Origin: Thiofilum sp.
GTDB taxonomy: Bacteria; Pseudomonadota; Gammaproteobacteria; Thiotrichales; Thiotrichaceae
DNA length: 64,000 nt
Assembly: GCF_016711335.1 (NCBI RefSeq)
Contig: NZ_JADJTF010000001.1
Coordinates: 62,001-126,000, forward strand
Direction: 5' to 3'
Of this stretch, positions 50,619 through 60,330 are shown in pieces. The translations under genes and the position numbers were made by a program. Under the pieces are notes generated by a model. That model saw nothing but the letters and a program-made list of their open reading frames with translations, was not told the DNA's origin and searched no databases. How positions within the stretch are numbered: the first letter of the stretch is position 1; every line of letters begins with the position of its first letter.

Positions 50619-51929
50619 TTAGTGGAATTGTTCTTCTTCAGTGGAACCTGTTAATGCTTTAACGCTAGAAGAACCACCTTGGATAACGGTAGTTACATCA
50701 TCGAAGTAACCTGCACCGACTTCTTGTTGATGAGATACGAAGGTGTAACCTTGTTCACGAGCAGCAAATTCTGGCTCTTGAACCATGTTTACATAGTGTT
50801 TCATACCTTCGCCACGGGCATAGTTGTGCGCGAATTGGAAGGTGTTGAACCAGTTGATATGGATACCAGCTAAGGTAATAAATTGATATTTATAACCTAA
50901 AGCTGACAATTCATCTTGGAATTTAGCGATAGTTTTATCGTCTAGATTTTTCTTCCAGTTAAATGAAGGTGAGCAGTTATAAGATAACAGTGTACCTGGA
51001 TGTGCACCTTGCACCGCTTGAGCAAACTCGCGGGCAAAACCAAGATCAGGCGTACCTGTTTCACACCATACTAAGTCAGCGTATGGAGCGTAAGCGATAC
51101 CACGGCTAATAGCTTGCTCTAGACCGTTTTTCACACGGTAGAAACCTTCTTGAGTACGCTCGCCTGTTAAGAAAGGCTTGTCGTTCGCATCATGATCAGA
51201 GGTTAAAAGGTTAGCAGCTTCTGCGTCAGTACGGGCTAAAACGATGGTAGGAACGCCCATTACGTCCGCTGCAAAACGTGCCGCGATTAACTTTTCAACT
51301 GCTTCTGAAGTAGGTACTAATACTTTACCGCCCATGTGACCGCATTTTTTAACAGCGGCTAATTGGTCTTCAAAATGCACGCCCGCAGCACCGGCTGCAA
51401 TCATGTTTTTCATCAGTTCAAACGCGTTTAATACGCCACCGAAACCCGCTTCAGCATCCGCAACAATAGGTAGGAAGTAATCAACGAATTCTTTATCGCC
51501 GGGGTTAATACCACGCGACCATTGGATTTCATCGGCACGTTTGAAGGTATTATTGATGCGACGCACCATAGTAGGAACTGAGTCATACGCGTATAAAGAC
51601 TGGTCAGGGTACATAGTCTCAGAGGTATTACCATCAGCGGCTACTTGCCAACCTGAAAGATAAACCGCTTCTAAGCCCGCTTTTGCTTGTTGCATGGCTT
51701 GACCCGCAGTGATCGCACCAAACGCATTTACATAGCCTTTTTTCGCGCCACCATTAACCTTTTCCCATAACTTTTCAGCGCCACGCTTAGCTAAGGTGTA
51801 CTCAGGTTGCATTGAGCCACGTAGACGTACCACATCCTCTGCACTGTAACCGCGTTTAACGTTTTTCCAACGTGGATTGGTAGCCCAGTCTTGTTTTAAA
51901 GCTTCAATTTGCTCTGCACGCGTACTCAT
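50619..51929 (-). CDS. aceA: Isocitrate lyase
   Basis: First enzyme of the glyoxylate bypass: isocitrate to succinate plus glyoxylate. The 436-residue protein has the catalytic loop KKCGHMGGKVLVPTSEAV with its Cys, the N-terminal GALTAGQ-like segment GAITAGQAMQQAKAGLEAVYLSGWQVAADGN, and NCSPSFNWKKNLD. GGAG precedes the ATG. No malate synthase is in the window. A GTCGACAAT site upstream is shared with mqo. Confidence 0.98.
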   Translation of the reverse strand: MSTRAEQIEALKQDWATNPRWKNVKRGYSAEDVVRLRGSMQPEYTLAKRGAEKLWEKVNGGAKKGYVNAFGAITAGQAMQQAKAGLEAVYLSGWQVAADGNTSETMYPDQSLYAYDSVPTMVRRINNTFKRADEIQWSRGINPGDKEFVDYFLPIVADAEAGFGGVLNAFELMKNMIAAGAAGVHFEDQLAAVKKCGHMGGKVLVPTSEAVEKLIAARFAADVMGVPTIVLARTDAEAANLLTSDHDANDKPFLTGERTQEGFYRVKNGLEQAISRGIAYAPYADLVWCETGTPDLGFAREFAQAVQGAHPGTLLSYNCSPSFNWKKNLDDKTIAKFQDELSALGYKYQFITLAGIHINWFNTFQFAHNYARGEGMKHYVNMVQEPEFAAREQGYTFVSHQQEVGAGYFDDVTTVIQGGSSSVKALTGSTEEEQFH

Positions 51930-52345
51930 GCGTATCTCCTCAGATTCATAAAAAAGTGAACTAACTTAAATCTCTTCACAGACCAGTCTGAGCGCTTGTA
52001 GGTCAAACGCTGGTCTCTCCTCCATTGCAGTTCGCTTAAGCGAATCTCTATTAGATTAACCACCTGCTTTCACAGATGGCTAGATAGGGTTTGATGGTAT
52101 TTCAGTAATATTATGTCGACAATAAAATTTATTCAATAGTAAGTATTAAAATAATAATTTTTTTATATGTTATTGTTTTAATTAAAAAAAAATAAAATAC
52201 CACCTTGAGTAGCTACTCAATTGGGATATAGGATTGTGGTTATATGTTGACATAAATCAGCTAGCTCAATGGTGTTAGCCGTACAACAGCACTCTTTGAC
52301 CCTAGTCTAACTAGAGCCAAAGTTACGAGGTAAAGGGGGAATAAC
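51930..52345. other. Intergenic region between aceA and mqo
   Basis: A 416-base gap upstream of aceA. It holds a hairpin near the aceA start (AGACCAG at 51980-51986 and CTGGTCT at 52010-52016), a GTCGACAAT motif at 52115-52123, and a very AT-rich tract at about 52138-52200 that may be an UP-element or a curved promoter region. No gene was seen. Confidence 0.55.
52111..52124. promoter_or_regulatory. GTCGACAAT-type palindrome upstream of aceA
   Basis: TTATGTCGACAATA contains the perfect 8-bp core TGTCGACA. The same GTCGACAAT occurs before mqo (53924-53935) in a fully symmetric 12-bp palindrome. Palindromes of this size are typical of GntR-family operators. It lies about 185 bases before the aceA start. 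Confidence 0.4.
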
Positions 52346-53836
52346 CTAAGCAGTTGGAGGGATAATCTTTAAAGTAGTCAAACTATGTTGACGTACCTGC
52401 TTAAGTAATTCAGCGTCCTCAGTCAAAGACTGACCATAAGACGGTATCATGGTTTTAATACGAGTTTGCCATGCGGAGGTCTTGAGCTGATCTGCAAAGC
52501 ATTTTTCAATCACTTGCAGCATAGCGGTTACTGCTACCGATGCACCGGGCGATGCGCCTAATAAAGCCGCCAAACTACCATCTTTAGCTGCGACCACTTC
52601 AGTACCAAATTCTAATTTACCGCCTGTTTTGGGATCTTTCTTAATAATCTGTACGCGCTGCCCCGCAAAGGCTAGCGACCAATCATGGTCTTGTGCTTGG
52701 GGATAATATTCACGCAAAGCTACCATGCGCGACTTACGGGTTTGTAACACTTCAGTAATCAGATACTTAATTAAATCAAAGCTGGTCAGCCCTACTTTGA
52801 GCATAGGGATTAAATTACTAGGGCGTAAAGAGGCAAATAAATCAAAAAACGAACCTAGCTTTAGAAACTTCGTGGTAAAACCTGCAAAAGGTCCAAATAG
52901 TAAGGCATGCTCGCCATCAATAATACGCGTATCTAAGTGCGGAACTGACATAGGGGGTGCTCCAATCGCAGCCTTACCATACACTTTGGCTAAATGCTGT
53001 TTAACAATATCAGGGTTTTTACACACTAACCATTGCCCACTGACGGGGAAACCACCGTAACCTAGTGACTCATCCACACCTGATTTTTGCAGCAGCAGTA
53101 AAGCAGCACCACCCGCACCGAGGAATACAAAACGAGCACTTAATTCTAAAGGGGTCGTAGAATGTTTATCTTTAGCTGTCACTAGCCAGTCAATGCCTTG
53201 ACGTTTAATAGCACTGACCTCATGACCTAAGTAAAGATCAAAATTACCCGCACGTTGTGAGTACTCAATCATATGCCGCGCTAAGGCACCAAAATTGACA
53301 TCAGTGCCCCAACTAACCCTTGTACCTGCTACCTTTTCATTAGGATTACGCCCTTCCATGACCAAAGGCATCCATTGTTTGAGCACTTCGGGATCCTCGC
53401 TATATTCCATACCCGCAAATTGAGCACTATTACTGAGCGCTTCAAAACGTTTACGCAAATAGTTGACATTATTCTCACCCCACACAAAACTCACATGCGG
53501 TGTAGGATTAATAAAGGATTGAGGTTCAGGTAAAGCGCCCTGCTCTACTAAGTAAGCCCAGAACTGGGTTGATACTTCAAAAGAGGCATTAATATCAAAA
53601 GCTTTACTGGCATTAATCTTACCCTCAGCGGTTTCAGGGGTATAGTTAAGCTCACAATAGGCGGCGTGTCCGGTTCCGGCATTATTCCAGCCACTGGTAC
53701 TTTCTTGAGCGATGTGATCTAAGCGTTCTACCATTGCGATAGTTAAAGACGGATCTAATTGCTTGAGTAATACCCCCAATGTCGAGCTCATCGCTCCCGC
53801 CCCAACTAGTAATACGTCAACGTGCTTAGTGCTCAT
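52346..53836 (-). CDS. mqo: Malate:quinone oxidoreductase
   Basis: FAD-linked membrane-associated enzyme that oxidises malate to oxaloacetate with transfer to quinone. The protein from MSTKHVDVLLVGAGAMSSTL is 496 residues; the preceding in-frame ATG at 53848 adds four residues. Motifs: the FAD-binding VLLVGAGAMSSTLGVLL, ESTSGWNNAGTGHAAYCELNYTP, FVFLGAGGAALLLLQKSG and GASPGASVAVTAML. Together with isocitrate lyase it fits a glyoxylate/TCA module. Confidence 0.97.
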   Translation of the reverse strand: MSTKHVDVLLVGAGAMSSTLGVLLKQLDPSLTIAMVERLDHIAQESTSGWNNAGTGHAAYCELNYTPETAEGKINASKAFDINASFEVSTQFWAYLVEQGALPEPQSFINPTPHVSFVWGENNVNYLRKRFEALSNSAQFAGMEYSEDPEVLKQWMPLVMEGRNPNEKVAGTRVSWGTDVNFGALARHMIEYSQRAGNFDLYLGHEVSAIKRQGIDWLVTAKDKHSTTPLELSARFVFLGAGGAALLLLQKSGVDESLGYGGFPVSGQWLVCKNPDIVKQHLAKVYGKAAIGAPPMSVPHLDTRIIDGEHALLFGPFAGFTTKFLKLGSFFDLFASLRPSNLIPMLKVGLTSFDLIKYLITEVLQTRKSRMVALREYYPQAQDHDWSLAFAGQRVQIIKKDPKTGGKLEFGTEVVAAKDGSLAALLGASPGASVAVTAMLQVIEKCFADQLKTSAWQTRIKTMIPSYGQSLTEDAELLKQVRQHSLTTLKIIPPTA

Positions 53837-53923
53837 AAATTCCAACACCCAAGATTTACAAAAGCCACAATAATAGAATGACTAGAGTCTCATTACTACC
53901 GCTTAGGCTTGTATTTTTGAAAA

Positions 53924-53935
53924 ATTGTCGACAAT
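53924..53935. promoter_or_regulatory. ATTGTCGACAAT palindrome upstream of mqo
   Basis: A perfect 12-bp palindrome 88-99 bases before the mqo start. The core is shared with the site before aceA, which suggests that one regulator controls both. The identity of the regulator is not visible in this window. Confidence 0.45.
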
Positions 53936-54077
53936 CTCGACTCCACTCAGGCTAGCAATCCACTAAAATGCGGCATTGCAGCAATTTGAGTAATGTAAAC
54001 AAAATTTCATTTAAATGCCATAGAAACTATAAAAATCCAGCGGAATAATGCTTTAACTTGAGTGCTTAGCACAATTA

Positions 54078-54833
54078 TCAACTATTTAATAGCTTTTCCA
54101 CACTGACCGCATCGGCTAAGGTATCAACGCCCAAACCGGGATTTTCGTAGGCAATGTCGACATGGATCTTAAAACCATTGGCTAAAGCACGTAATTGCTC
54201 TAGCTTTTCTAAAGCTTCTAATGGGGCTGGGGATAACAGCGGATAAGCCTTTAAGAACCCTACACGATACGCATACATCCCAATATGGCGCAGCGCATAA
54301 TCCGCTAAGGGTCGTAATAAACCATCACGCTGATGCGGAATCGGGGCACGGCTAAAATAGAGTGCTTTGCCCGTATTATCACACACCACTTTAACACAGT
54401 TAGGGTTATTCAATTCCTCAAGTGACTGAATAGGAGTCGCTAAAGTCGCCATCGCCACATCATCATAACGCTGCATATTGGCAATTAACTGCTCTAAATT
54501 AGTCAAAGGTGTTAAAGGCTCATCACCCTGCAAATTCACCACAATAGTCTGATCTGACCAAGCATAATAATTTGCCACCTGCGCTAAACGATCGGTTCCG
54601 GTTTCATGCGTACTAGCTGTCATACACACCGTCGCACCAAATCCTTCAGCCGTGTTTTTAATGCCTTCATGATCAGTGGCAATAATAATAGCATCCACTT
54701 GAGCTTGCAGTGCCTTCGCACGCTCATACACATGTTGAATCAAAGGCTTACCTGCTAAGACATGCAAAGGTTTGCCCGGAAAACGGGTCGAGGCAAAGCG
54801 CGCGGGAATCACCACAACGACACCCTGACTCAT
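54078..54833 (-). CDS. kdsB: 3-deoxy-manno-octulosonate cytidylyltransferase
   Basis: Activates KDO to CMP-KDO for lipopolysaccharide core synthesis. The 251-residue protein has VVVIPARFASTRFPGKPLHVLAGKPLIQHVY at the N-terminus, then VVNLQGDEPL, YFSRAPIPHQRD and the C-terminal HIGMYAYRVGFL and LEKLEQLRAL. It is the last gene of the exbB to kdsB cluster and overlaps the Trm112-like gene by 4 bases. Confidence 0.98.
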   Translation of the reverse strand: MSQGVVVVIPARFASTRFPGKPLHVLAGKPLIQHVYERAKALQAQVDAIIIATDHEGIKNTAEGFGATVCMTASTHETGTDRLAQVANYYAWSDQTIVVNLQGDEPLTPLTNLEQLIANMQRYDDVAMATLATPIQSLEELNNPNCVKVVCDNTGKALYFSRAPIPHQRDGLLRPLADYALRHIGMYAYRVGFLKAYPLLSPAPLEALEKLEQLRALANGFKIHVDIAYENPGLGVDTLADAVSVEKLLNS

Positions 54834-55021
54834 GATAGACGGTGCTCTAGCTCGTCATCCGTCAAAGGACGTGCCTCATCTTCCAAGAGCATAGGTACAC
54901 CCTCTTTAATCGGATAAGCTAGGCGTGCCGCGTAAGAAATCAGTTCCTGAGCCTCTTTATTATAAACTAGAGCACCCTTAGTGACGGGACACACTAAGAT
55001 GGCTAACAATTGCTTTTGCAT
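54830..55021 (-). CDS. Trm112-family small protein (YcaR-like)
   Basis: A 63-residue protein: MQKQLLAILVCPVTKGALVY, then AYPIKEGVPMLLEDEARPL. It matches the Trm112/YcaR family found between lpxK and kdsB in most gammaproteobacteria. Only one Cys of the zinc-ribbon pattern remains. It overlaps lpxK by 19 bases and kdsB by 4. Confidence 0.93.
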   Translation of the reverse strand: MQKQLLAILVCPVTKGALVYNKEAQELISYAARLAYPIKEGVPMLLEDEARPLTDDELEHRLS

Positions 55022-56025
55022 GAGATACTAACCTCCTGTAAACGTTGCAAAAATAAATCCTCAAAAGGTGCTTCTAGGCTCACGCTAATGGGCAAATACC
55101 ACGCATTAGTCAAGGCTAAAGCACCACATTTAACGGCATCTTTTTCAGTCATCAGAATGGGATGAGCATTATCTAATAAAAAATCCTGCGCCTCAAAAGC
55201 ATGATGATCCGGAAAGCGTTTTAATAAAGGCTTTAAGCCTGCCTGATGCAAAGTGGTTAGAAAACGCTCTGGATTACCGATCCCCGTCACCACATTGACT
55301 ACTTGCCCCATAAAATCCGCTAAGGGACGCTGCAACCTAGGGTCATTCAAGGCATATAGCGTTTCACCCTTGATACGCATACTAAAACCTAAAGTAGCTT
55401 GTTCACCATTAATGATTTTAAAATCAACTGTATCAAGACGATTAATAGGCTCCCGCAATGGCCCTAAGGGTAAGCAACACTGATTACCCAATAAACGCTC
55501 ACCATCAATCACCGCTATTTCAATATCACGCCCCAGCCTATAATGCTGTAAGCCATCATCACTTAAAATGACATTATATTCGGGATAATCCCTTAATAAT
55601 TGTTGAATAGCTAAATTGCGCTTAGGAAAAACACAAACCGGTACTTGAGTACGCCGATAAATGAGTATTGGCTCATCACCTGCCTCCGTACTTAATGTGC
55701 TTGAATCGATTAGAATAGGATGTATTAAAGGTTGAGCTGCGGCATAACCTCGACTAATTACAGCGGGTCTAAAACCTTTATCTTTTAAGAGCTGTACTAA
55801 ATGAATTAATAGGGGTGTTTTACCAGTACCACCCACTGTAATATTACCCACAACTATAATAGGTATAGGATGTTTAGTAGGGCTTGTAGTTAAGCGCTTC
55901 CATTTTGTTAAATAACAATAAAGCAATTCTAAGGGTTTAAACAGCAGTTTAGCCCAGAAAGGGGCTTGGGGCTGATACCAAATAGATTCAAAAAAATGCG
56001 TGATGAATAGTTTAAGCTTAACCAT
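55003..56025 (-). CDS. lpxK: Tetraacyldisaccharide 4'-kinase
   Basis: Adds the 4'-phosphate to lipid A precursor. The 340-residue protein has the membrane-facing N-terminus, Walker A in VVGNITVGGTGKTPLLIHLV, and later LSDDGLQHYRLGRDIEIAVID, which holds the catalytic Asp. VVTGIGNPERFL and DHHAF are also typical. It overlaps msbA by 8 bases at its start. Confidence 0.97.
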   Translation of the reverse strand: MVKLKLFITHFFESIWYQPQAPFWAKLLFKPLELLYCYLTKWKRLTTSPTKHPIPIIVVGNITVGGTGKTPLLIHLVQLLKDKGFRPAVISRGYAAAQPLIHPILIDSSTLSTEAGDEPILIYRRTQVPVCVFPKRNLAIQQLLRDYPEYNVILSDDGLQHYRLGRDIEIAVIDGERLLGNQCCLPLGPLREPINRLDTVDFKIINGEQATLGFSMRIKGETLYALNDPRLQRPLADFMGQVVNVVTGIGNPERFLTTLHQAGLKPLLKRFPDHHAFEAQDFLLDNAHPILMTEKDAVKCGALALTNAWYLPISVSLEAPFEDLFLQRLQEVSISCKSNC

Positions 56026-57787
56026 GAGCTAATAGCTCATCCTTAAATTGCAAACTATGCAAACGACCATAAGCACCTTGTCGTGCTAATAACTCACTAT
56101 GTGTACCTTGCTCTATAATTTGCCCTTCTTGCATCACCAGAATTTGATCCGCTTTTTCAATAGTAGATAAACGATGAGCAATCATAAAAGTAGTACGATT
56201 AGCGAGTAGACATTCTAATGCTGCTTGAATATGTCGCTCCGACTCAGTATCTAGCGCAGATGTGGCCTCATCTAAAATTAATATTGGAGCATTGGCTAAA
56301 ATCGCGCGAGCAATCGATAAACGTTGGCGTTGCCCCCCCGAAAGCAATACACCATTATCGCCAATCATGGTATCTAAGCCTTGAGGTAGTTGCCTAATGA
56401 AATCAGCAGCATAAGCGGCTTCCGCTGCTGCCCAAACCTCTGAATCAGGCGCCTTCCGCATTACTCCATAAGCGATATTATTACGCACTGTGTCATTAAA
56501 TAAGACTATTTCCTGTCCTACATAAGCAATTTGACCACGTAAACTTTGCAAGGTTAGCTCTTTTAAATTAATACCATCCAGATAAATAGCACCGCTGTAC
56601 TCTGGATAAAAACGCGGAATTAAATTTACTAAAGTGGTTTTGCCACTACCTGAACGCCCTACTAACGCAATTTTTTGCCCAGTTTTTACTTTAAAACTAA
56701 TATTATTCAGTACTTGTTTTTCAGTATCGGGATAGGTAAAACTCACCTTGTCAAACACCATCTCTCCCTGACAGCGCTCAATAGTTTTAGTACCTAAATC
56801 TGGTTCTGTTGAGCTATCTAATAATTTAAATAAGCTCTCACCTGCGGCAATAGCGGTTTGTAATTGTGCGCCTAACTGAGTGAGATTACGAATAGGGGCT
56901 AAGATTAAAATCATTGCCATGACAAAGGACATAAAAGTCCCGGGCGATAAAGTTTCTAAAGTACTTTCGCGTGTTGCTAAAAACACAATCGCAGCTAAAG
57001 CTGAAGCCACTAAAAACTGTACTAAAGGTGTACTTAATAACTCAGTCACCATACGCTTCATTTGAAGCTGCATATTGCGCTGATTAGCCTTAGCAAAACG
57101 CTCAGCTTCAAAGTGATTCCCATTAAATAAGCGAATCACTTTATAGCCATTTAATACTTCATGAGTAATTTGAGTGACATCACCCATCGAATCCTGTACT
57201 GCATGACTAATACGTCGTAAACGTTTAGTGGCATACATCACAATTAATGCAATTAAAGGCACTATGAGTAAAACACCGAGCGTTAATTGCCAACTCCGAT
57301 AAAACATCAATGCTAATAAACCAAGCACCGTTGCCGAGTCTTGAATTAAGCTGGCTATACCACGAGTGCCTGCTGAGGCGACCTGTTCGGTATAATACAA
57401 AATATGCGCCATCAGCTTACCACTGGTCGTTTGCTCGAAATAACGAATCGGTAAGGCTAAGGTATGATTAAACACCTGATTGCGAATCGTTTGGGTAATT
57501 AAGCGCCCTACTAACCCCATGTAATAACTCGACATAAACATGGTGCTACCGCGCAATAGAAAAATCCCCATAATGCCAAACGGCAACCAGCTAATGACTT
57601 CAGGATCACGCTGTAAGATCGCCTTATCCAGCAGCGGCCCCATAACAGCCGCAAACAAGGGTTGGGTGGCAGCACTAATAATTAACGCCACCACCGCCAG
57701 TACTAAATAACGCCAGTAAGGGAAAGCATACGTGATTAAGCGTTTATAAACTGAAAGCCCCGTCATACTGGCCTGTGGCATGGTCAT
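56018..57787 (-). CDS. msbA: Lipid A export ATP-binding/permease protein
   Basis: ABC half-transporter that flips lipid A-core across the inner membrane. The 589-residue protein has six transmembrane helices in the first 320 residues and then the ATPase: Walker A VGRSGSGKTTLVNLIPRF, signature LLSGGQRQRLSIARAIL, Walker B ILILDEATSALD, and the switch His in IAHRLSTIEKADQI. It is 16 bases after exbD and just before lpxK. Confidence 0.97.
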   Translation of the reverse strand: MTMPQASMTGLSVYKRLITYAFPYWRYLVLAVVALIISAATQPLFAAVMGPLLDKAILQRDPEVISWLPFGIMGIFLLRGSTMFMSSYYMGLVGRLITQTIRNQVFNHTLALPIRYFEQTTSGKLMAHILYYTEQVASAGTRGIASLIQDSATVLGLLALMFYRSWQLTLGVLLIVPLIALIVMYATKRLRRISHAVQDSMGDVTQITHEVLNGYKVIRLFNGNHFEAERFAKANQRNMQLQMKRMVTELLSTPLVQFLVASALAAIVFLATRESTLETLSPGTFMSFVMAMILILAPIRNLTQLGAQLQTAIAAGESLFKLLDSSTEPDLGTKTIERCQGEMVFDKVSFTYPDTEKQVLNNISFKVKTGQKIALVGRSGSGKTTLVNLIPRFYPEYSGAIYLDGINLKELTLQSLRGQIAYVGQEIVLFNDTVRNNIAYGVMRKAPDSEVWAAAEAAYAADFIRQLPQGLDTMIGDNGVLLSGGQRQRLSIARAILANAPILILDEATSALDTESERHIQAALECLLANRTTFMIAHRLSTIEKADQILVMQEGQIIEQGTHSELLARQGAYGRLHSLQFKDELLAHG

Positions 57788-57803
57788 CCTTTGTTATTGC
57801 GTG

Positions 57804-58235
57804 TTATTGCGGTGTTTTACGTGCAGTCTGTGAGGTCGCAATCGAGAAATTAGTCAAGCCCAAACGTCCCGCAATCTCCATTGCGGTAACCACTGACTGA
57901 TGGGTAGCATTCGCATCGGCGGAGATGACTAACGCGGGCACGTCAGACATTTCATTGAGTACTTGAGTCATGGCTTGGAATAAGGTTTCCGGTTGATTAT
58001 TTAATACCTCACGTCCATTCACATAATAACGCCCCTGTCCATCGATCAATAACTCTAGTTTATCTTTAATGGGCGCTGTTGCCGTAATATTGGTGGTGGG
58101 TAATTCAATCTTAAGATTAGAGGTGCGATCAAAAGTAGAAGTCACCATGAAAAAGATCAACAGCATAAACACCACATCGACCAACGGGGTCAGATCAATG
58201 CCTAGCTCTTCTTTGGGACGGTTTCTGAAATTCAT
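57804..58235 (-). CDS. exbD: ExbD/TolR-type biopolymer transport protein
   Basis: A 143-residue inner-membrane protein. One N-terminal helix (TPLVDVVFMLLIFFMVTSTF) contains the conserved Asp that carries protons. The periplasmic domain follows. With ExbB it forms the proton-driven motor for outer-membrane transport; in this cluster it may serve lipid A or TonB-linked transport. It overlaps exbB by 4 bases. Confidence 0.93.
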   Translation of the reverse strand: MNFRNRPKEELGIDLTPLVDVVFMLLIFFMVTSTFDRTSNLKIELPTTNITATAPIKDKLELLIDGQGRYYVNGREVLNNQPETLFQAMTQVLNEMSDVPALVISADANATHQSVVTAMEIAGRLGLTNFSIATSQTARKTPQ

Positions 58236-58948
58236 GCCTCTTGCCCTCTTAAACGCGCTGCATTAGCACGCGCCACCTGTAGGGCACTTTCGGCTGCACT
58301 CGTGGTGGCACTCGGAGACGCTGATTTGGGTGGTAAAGCATTAGTACGATTATTATTAGTAATTTCTACTAGCTTCAGTGCTTCTTGCTCCATACGGACT
58401 ACATAGTTATCTACCCGTCCTTTGAAATAACGATGAAAAATTAAGGCTGGAATAGCGACTATCAAGCCTGCCACAGTGGTAATTAATGCCTCCGAAATAC
58501 CACCTGCTAATAAGGCTGGATTCCCCAAACCGGCCTTATTAATCGAGCCAAACACGTCGACCATGCCCAATACGGTTCCTAATAAACCTAAGAGCGGTGC
58601 TATCGTGGCAATAGTGCCCAAAGCATTTAAATAACGCTCCATACCATGAACCGCATGCCGCCCCGCTTCTTCAATATTTTCCTTCATAATATGGCGTGGT
58701 GCATTACTACTGGCTAAGCCGGTCGCCAGCACCTTGCTCATGATGGAACTATTATTTAATGCCTCTAACATGGGTTCAGTGATTTTGCCACTAGCTGCCA
58801 TTTTGCGAGCGCGATCAATATCCTCTGCTGAAATAATTTTCGAGGGGCGCAGCGCCCAAAAACGCTCGATAATTATGGCCATGGCAATTACAGAACAGAG
58901 CAATAGTGGCCACATGACGATGCCACCTGCTTTAAAGAATTCAAACAT
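58232..58948 (-). CDS. exbB: ExbB/TolQ-type (MotA/TolQ/ExbB) proton channel protein
   Basis: A 238-residue protein. The first helix is MWPLLLCSVIAMAIIIERFWAL. The conserved MotA/TolQ/ExbB segment is LNALGTIATIAPLLGLLGTVLGMVDVF, and the last helix is ALITTVAGLIVAIPALIFHRYF. It is the first gene of the exbB-exbD-msbA-lpxK-trm112-kdsB run. Confidence 0.95.
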   Translation of the reverse strand: MFEFFKAGGIVMWPLLLCSVIAMAIIIERFWALRPSKIISAEDIDRARKMAASGKITEPMLEALNNSSIMSKVLATGLASSNAPRHIMKENIEEAGRHAVHGMERYLNALGTIATIAPLLGLLGTVLGMVDVFGSINKAGLGNPALLAGGISEALITTVAGLIVAIPALIFHRYFKGRVDNYVVRMEQEALKLVEITNNNRTNALPPKSASPSATTSAAESALQVARANAARLRGQEA

Positions 58949-59076
58949 TATGCGTCAGCCTCATTTTATTTTTCGAGTTAGCCCAGCTGCTATCATAGAT
59001 TATTTTGATTTTTGGATAAATAAACAATTGGAATATACAGCCTCGCTAATGCCTAGGCTGCTATCATAACCTATTC

Positions 59077-60297
59077 TCATTGTTTATATAAACCCGGAGC
59101 ACGCGCTCGATTAGCCTCCCATCCACCCCGACCGGGCTTAGTTAAAGCAGTGACATACGTATGAGAGACACGTTTGGGTGGCGTATTAACTCGTGTAGGT
59201 GTATTAACACGTTTGGCAGCTTGTACAGGTGCTCTAGTTAGGTTCGGGTTGGCGGGACGCCGCTGATTGGCTTGAGCGGGGTTGAAAGCAGAATTGGGAG
59301 CACGTTGGGCTTGAGCTGCTTGACCATGGCGAATCGGTGGTCCACCTTGAATTAAGCCATCAATAACGCGAGCCGCTAATTCATTGGCAGCATCCACACG
59401 GGTAGGATTGAAGGTATTGTGGGCTGCTACTGGAATTATATTACTACCATTAGTGCGTTGCTTCGCTACTGGGGGCACACTAGGCGCTAGATTACGTTGT
59501 AATAAGGGATGGCTGGAGGTAGGTCTTGCAGCCAAAGCTGCCGATCTAGCAGCAGCCTGCTCAATTTCCGCAGATGAATCAGCTAAGCTAGGTAAAGCAT
59601 TATTACCACGCAAAACCGCTGTAAGCTCAGTCGAAACTCCCTCTAAATCCTGTTGTAAGGCTTGGGTCGCTGATGCCATTACCGTAGGTGTGGCTTTATT
59701 ACTAAGGCGCTGATATAGCCCCAATACATTAATCACATAATTTTGTGTTTCACGATAAGGCGGAATACCACCGTACCTATCCACCGCCCCCTCACCCGCA
59801 TTATAGCCAGCGAGTGCTTTACTCACATCGCCTTTAAAGCGGGCAATCAACCACGCTAAATAACGCGCTCCACCCCGAATATTTTGTGCACTATCATTCG
59901 GATCACTAATCCCAAAACGTTCCGCTGTGGCTGGAATCAACTGCATCAAGCCTTGAGCGCTTTTAGGGGATAAAGCCGTTACATTATAACAAGACTCAAC
60001 AGCAATCACCGACTTAATCAGATTATGATCCACACCATAACGATTGGCATAGAGCATAATTGTGTCATGAAAAGGTGCTGCTCTTTCGTGCAGTCTAGCG
60101 GCATCATAGCCTAAGCACCCTTTGCTCGACGTGGTTGCACCGGTTAGCTCAATAAGCTGCGGCGCACGCTGTACTGTTTTAGTTAAACGAGTTGAGGTCA
60201 GTTCGGTAAAATCTACCGCTGCATCTGCCAAAGCTGTTTGCATTGCTGTGACACTCAACATAATCCCAAAGGTATAGGATAAAGTGGTTATCCGCAT
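59077..60297 (-). CDS. Lytic transglycosylase (SLT family)
   Basis: A 406-residue exported protein with a signal peptide (TFGIMLSVTAMQTALA). The SLT domain occupies about residues 75-190: catalytic Glu in IKSVIAVESCYNVTALSPKSAQGLMQLIPATAERFG, then GGARYLAWLIARF and ALAGYNAGEGAVDRYGGIPPY. The long C-terminal tail is rich in Ala, Pro and Asn and is probably disordered. It cleaves peptidoglycan in the periplasm. Confidence 0.93.
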   Translation of the reverse strand: MRITTLSYTFGIMLSVTAMQTALADAAVDFTELTSTRLTKTVQRAPQLIELTGATTSSKGCLGYDAARLHERAAPFHDTIMLYANRYGVDHNLIKSVIAVESCYNVTALSPKSAQGLMQLIPATAERFGISDPNDSAQNIRGGARYLAWLIARFKGDVSKALAGYNAGEGAVDRYGGIPPYRETQNYVINVLGLYQRLSNKATPTVMASATQALQQDLEGVSTELTAVLRGNNALPSLADSSAEIEQAAARSAALAARPTSSHPLLQRNLAPSVPPVAKQRTNGSNIIPVAAHNTFNPTRVDAANELAARVIDGLIQGGPPIRHGQAAQAQRAPNSAFNPAQANQRRPANPNLTRAPVQAAKRVNTPTRVNTPPKRVSHTYVTALTKPGRGGWEANRARAPGLYKQ

Positions 60298-60330
60298 TAT
60301 ATAGTTTCCATACTAGGTGGCTTAGCACTG

